Positions 5,476 through 6,650 of a stretch of 6,650 nucleotides of DNA are shown piece by piece. Positions within the stretch are counted from its first letter, which is position 1; each line of letters starts with the position of its first letter. This DNA comes from Bog-1181 sp964565765. GTDB lineage: Bacteria > Oederibacteriota > PGYV01 > Palsa-1178. The DNA lies in the NCBI GenBank assembly GCA_964565765.1, contig CAZMGF010000076.1, positions 1-6,650 on the forward strand. Reading direction: 5' to 3'. Under the pieces are notes generated by a model that worked only from the letters and a program-made list of their open reading frames with translations, had not been told where the DNA came from and ran no database searches. Position numbers and translations under genes: made by a program.

Positions 5476-5520
5476 TTTTTCACAATTTTCACTTTTTGCA
5501 CGTTTTACACATTTTACACA
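5476..5520 (-). promoter_or_regulatory. Five head-to-tail 9-bp repeats, likely operator
   Basis: Read on the minus strand from 5520 down, five units abut without spacers: TGTGTAAAA, TGTGTAAAA, CGTGCAAAA, AGTGAAAAT, TGTGAAAAA (consensus NGTGNAAAA). The first two are identical. The array covers the -10 box and the first leader bases of the operon promoter, the place for an autorepressor, and tandem short direct repeats are a known way for RHH proteins to bind. A further TGTGTAAAA lies inverted at 5608-5616. In the opposite orientation the best units (TTTTACACA, TTTTTCACA) also fit the loose DnaA-box consensus TTWTNCACA, so a replication role is an alternative. Confidence 0.7.
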
Positions 5521-5538
5521 AAATATTTTTCCTGTCAA
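5511..5538 (-). promoter_or_regulatory. Promoter of the RHH-parA-parB-T4CP operon
   Basis: On the minus strand, TTGACA (5538-5533) is a perfect -35, followed after 16 bases by TAAAAT (5516-5511), a 5 of 6 match to the -10 consensus. Transcription would start near 5504, giving a leader of about 50 nt before the RHH ATG at 5454. The -10 lies inside the 9-bp repeat array, so binding there should block this promoter. Confidence 0.7.
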
Positions 5539-5561
5539 TAATCTTTTTTATATATTATAAT
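5532..5561 (+). promoter_or_regulatory. Possible divergent plus-strand promoter
   Basis: A perfect TATAAT lies at 5556-5561. Eighteen bases upstream is CTGTCA (5532-5537), a 4 of 6 match to the -35 consensus that overlaps the -35 of the minus-strand promoter back to back. Transcription would start near 5568 and run into the structured element at 5633-5744. A small hairpin, GGATC-TTT-GATCC (5576-5588), lies just after the start. Confidence 0.4.
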
Positions 5562-5632
5562 GTTTTTCGCGGTGCGGATCTTTGATCCCTGGTTCTTTGA
5601 TAAAAAATGTGTAAAAAACGCTTTAAAGGCCT

Positions 5633-5744
5633 AAAAGCCGCCTTCAGGGTCAATTACCCCTTATTTAACTCAAAAAAACGCTCTACAGAGGCTCTCAGCC
5701 CTTAAATTGACCCCTTCTGCACTGTTATTAAAGGCGGTTTTTTT
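5633..5744 (+). ncRNA. Candidate structured RNA ending in a terminator
   Basis: AAAAGCCGCCTT (5633-5644) pairs with AAGGCGGTTTTT (5731-5742) over 12 bp with one G-U pair, and a run of seven T (5738-5744) closes it like a terminator. Within it, GGGTCAATT (5647-5655) pairs perfectly with AATTGACCC (5705-5713), and GGCT-CTC-AGCC (5690-5700) forms a small hairpin. GGGT-CAATT-ACCC (5647-5659) is an alternative hairpin exclusive with the long-range pairing, so a switch is conceivable. With the TATAAT at 5556 the transcript would be about 175 nt. It includes a 32-codon frame (5607-5705) with no ribosome site, which I do not call. It could be a regulatory RNA, an antisense-type copy control, or a DNA element of the origin. 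Confidence 0.4.
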
Positions 5745-5883
5745 GTTCTTTTTAAAAATAAAAGATTGAAAATCTCGTAACGACTTATATCGTTTGATTT
5801 TAAGAGCTATAAATCATTAATACTTATTCGTAAGACTTAAGGTTTATTAATGGCATATTTTTATCAGTGAAAAAATGAAAAAC
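5745..5883. other. AT-rich stretch next to the iterons
   Basis: No gene is present. The stretch is strongly AT-rich, with small inverted repeats: AGATT-GAA-AATCT just after 5760, AACGA-CTTATA-TCGTT (5779-5794 approx.), CATTAAT (5815-5821) with ATTAATG (5846-5852), and CTTA-TTCG-TAAG (5823-5834). Position and composition fit a DNA-unwinding region of an iteron origin, but no motif proves it. Confidence 0.4.
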
Positions 5884-6309
5884 GTGGGCAACTTATCAAA
5901 TACTGTGAGCAACTTATCAAAATCTTTTTTCTTTAAATCCTTTATTTTTGAACATGGACGTGGGCAACTTATCAAATACCGTGGACAACTTATCAAAATC
6001 TTTTTTTCTATTAAATATCATATTTTATTATACTGCGTGGGCAACCTGTCAAAATCTTATATTCATGAAAAAGGCTTATTTCAATAGGGGCGTGGGCAAC
6101 TTATCAAATTCTATATTCCTTTAAAAATTGCCTTATTTTATTATGGTGTGGGCAACTTATCAAATTCTTTAATGCTTAAAAAATCCCTTATTTTATTAAG
6201 AGTGTGGGCAACTTATCAAATTCTTTCCGGCTTAACCCTTTGTGGTGGAGTTTTTTCTCCGGCCCAATAGGTAGTGGAACAGGGCAGGGGGCGTGGGCAA
6301 CTTATCAAA
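5884..6309 (+). repeat. Array of nine 17-bp iterons (putative origin or centromere)
   Basis: GTGGGCAACTTATCAAA or a close variant starts at 5884, 5905, 5960, 5981, 6037, 6092, 6148, 6204 and 6293, all in one direction. Copies 2 (GTGAGC) and 4 (GTGGAC) each differ by one base, and copy 5 (CCTGTC) by two. Start-to-start distances are 21, 55, 21, 56, 55, 56, 56 and 89 bp. Most copies (all but 1 and 3) are followed by (A/T)TCTT. The 38-39 base spacers share AT-rich wording such as CTTATTTTATTA, so the true unit is about 56 bp. The last interval carries an extra 33 bases, including GGAG-TTTTTT-CTCC. Iterons of this size are typical binding sites of plasmid Rep proteins. No rep gene is in the window, so a centromere for the par proteins is also possible. 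Confidence 0.85.
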
Positions 6310-6650
6310 ATCTTAAATCCTTTAATATCATAATGATAATAATGGAAAATACCGGAAAATACTGGAAGAAATGGGCTTTTGGGGCAGGGGACTGAACGCA
6401 AAATGACCGGATAGGGGACTAAAATATATAGTAAATAAAGCAAAATGGGGATTAGTGCACGCAGTACTACGGACTGAACCTCTCCGACTGGACACTCGGA
6501 TTAGAATAAATTAGCCTGCTCCTGTAGTGCCAGACTGGGTGGTTTTGATATGACGGATGCCAGATAAATGTAAAAACAAGAATGATTCCCCCCCCAATTC
6601 AGGACAACCAACTTTAACAGGGCTTTCAGTAATCATTTATACTAAAAGCT
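6310..6650. other. No gene recognised; minor repeats
   Basis: All six frames are broken by stops. Seen here are TATCAT-A-ATGATA (6326-6338), a tandem GGAAAATACC/GGAAAATACT (6344-6363), GGACTGAAC twice (6389-6397, 6471-6479), GCAAAATG twice (6398-6405, 6440-6447), an inverted repeat TCCGA/TCGGA (6483-6487, 6496-6500), and a run of eight C (6588-6595). A rep gene could begin beyond the right edge. No tRNA-like fold was found. Confidence 0.5.

Noticed and set aside
5607..5705. 32-codon plus-strand ORF inside the candidate RNA
   Set aside because: No Shine-Dalgarno site, and the sequence is better explained by RNA or DNA structure. Kept only as a note.
5884..6309. CRISPR array
   Set aside because: Repeats are only 17 bp, two intervals leave just 4 bases between copies, and the longer spacers resemble each other (AT-rich, shared words) rather than being unique. 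No cas gene is present.
3617..6650. Canonical parS (TGTTTCACGTGAAACA)
   Set aside because: Not found on either strand here or elsewhere in the window. The ParB must use a different site.
6380..6650. tRNA or attachment-site remnant near the right edge
   Set aside because: Short GC-richer blocks and 5-bp inverted repeats are present, but there is no cloverleaf, no T-loop consensus and no matching copy at the left end.
1..6650. Window as a complete circular plasmid
   Set aside because: The two ends share no visible overlap, and no rep gene is present. The edges appear to be arbitrary cuts.

Overview
The window looks like the maintenance and transfer backbone of a plasmid or integrative conjugative element from a low-to-moderate GC bacterium. 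A/T-ending codons, long A/T runs and good Shine-Dalgarno (GGAGG-type) sites are seen throughout. The host cannot be named from the sequence. No rRNA, tRNA, transposase, integrase or replication initiator gene is visible, so the type of element (plasmid or ICE) is inferred from its partition, coupling-protein and iteron content.

Layout. Positions 5454 down to 1212 hold five tightly packed minus-strand genes: a 59-residue ribbon-helix-helix (RHH) protein, a ParA ATPase, a ParB-family protein with CTPase-type and HTH motifs, a TraG/VirD4-type coupling protein (T4CP), and a winged-helix replication-relaxation-like protein. They join by a direct stop/start junction (TAAATG), two 4-base ATGA overlaps and a 3-base gap, so this is almost certainly one translationally coupled operon. 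A 100-N assembly gap lies inside the coupling protein, just before its Walker B motif.

Upstream of the operon is a dense control region. It has a good minus-strand promoter (TTGACA/TAAAAT), five exact head-to-tail 9-bp repeats across its -10 and early leader, and a divergent TATAAT promoter. Next comes a roughly 110-nt foldable element closed by a 12-bp stem with a T-run, then an AT-rich stretch. Last is an array of nine 17-bp iterons (GTGGGCAACTTATCAAA), mostly 55-56 bp apart with two close pairs 21 bp apart. This resembles an iteron replication origin or a centromere. The initiator or other binding protein would be outside the window or among the par proteins.

Downstream of the operon, 746-1211 has no gene but contains a nested inverted repeat of about 155 bp (MITE-like or a large hairpin). 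On either side of it sit two copies of the palindrome GGGAAATCATTTCCCG. One of these copies falls at the -35 region of a likely promoter for a small minus-strand 2[4Fe-4S] ferredoxin gene (536-745). The leftmost 254 bases hold a perfect 26-bp palindrome and two strong intrinsic terminators.

How the parts may work together (inference): the RHH protein probably represses its own operon through the 9-bp repeats. ParA and ParB segregate the element, and the coupling protein plus relaxation-like protein link that module to DNA transfer. The iteron block supplies the origin or centromere in cis. The ferredoxin appears to be separately controlled cargo.
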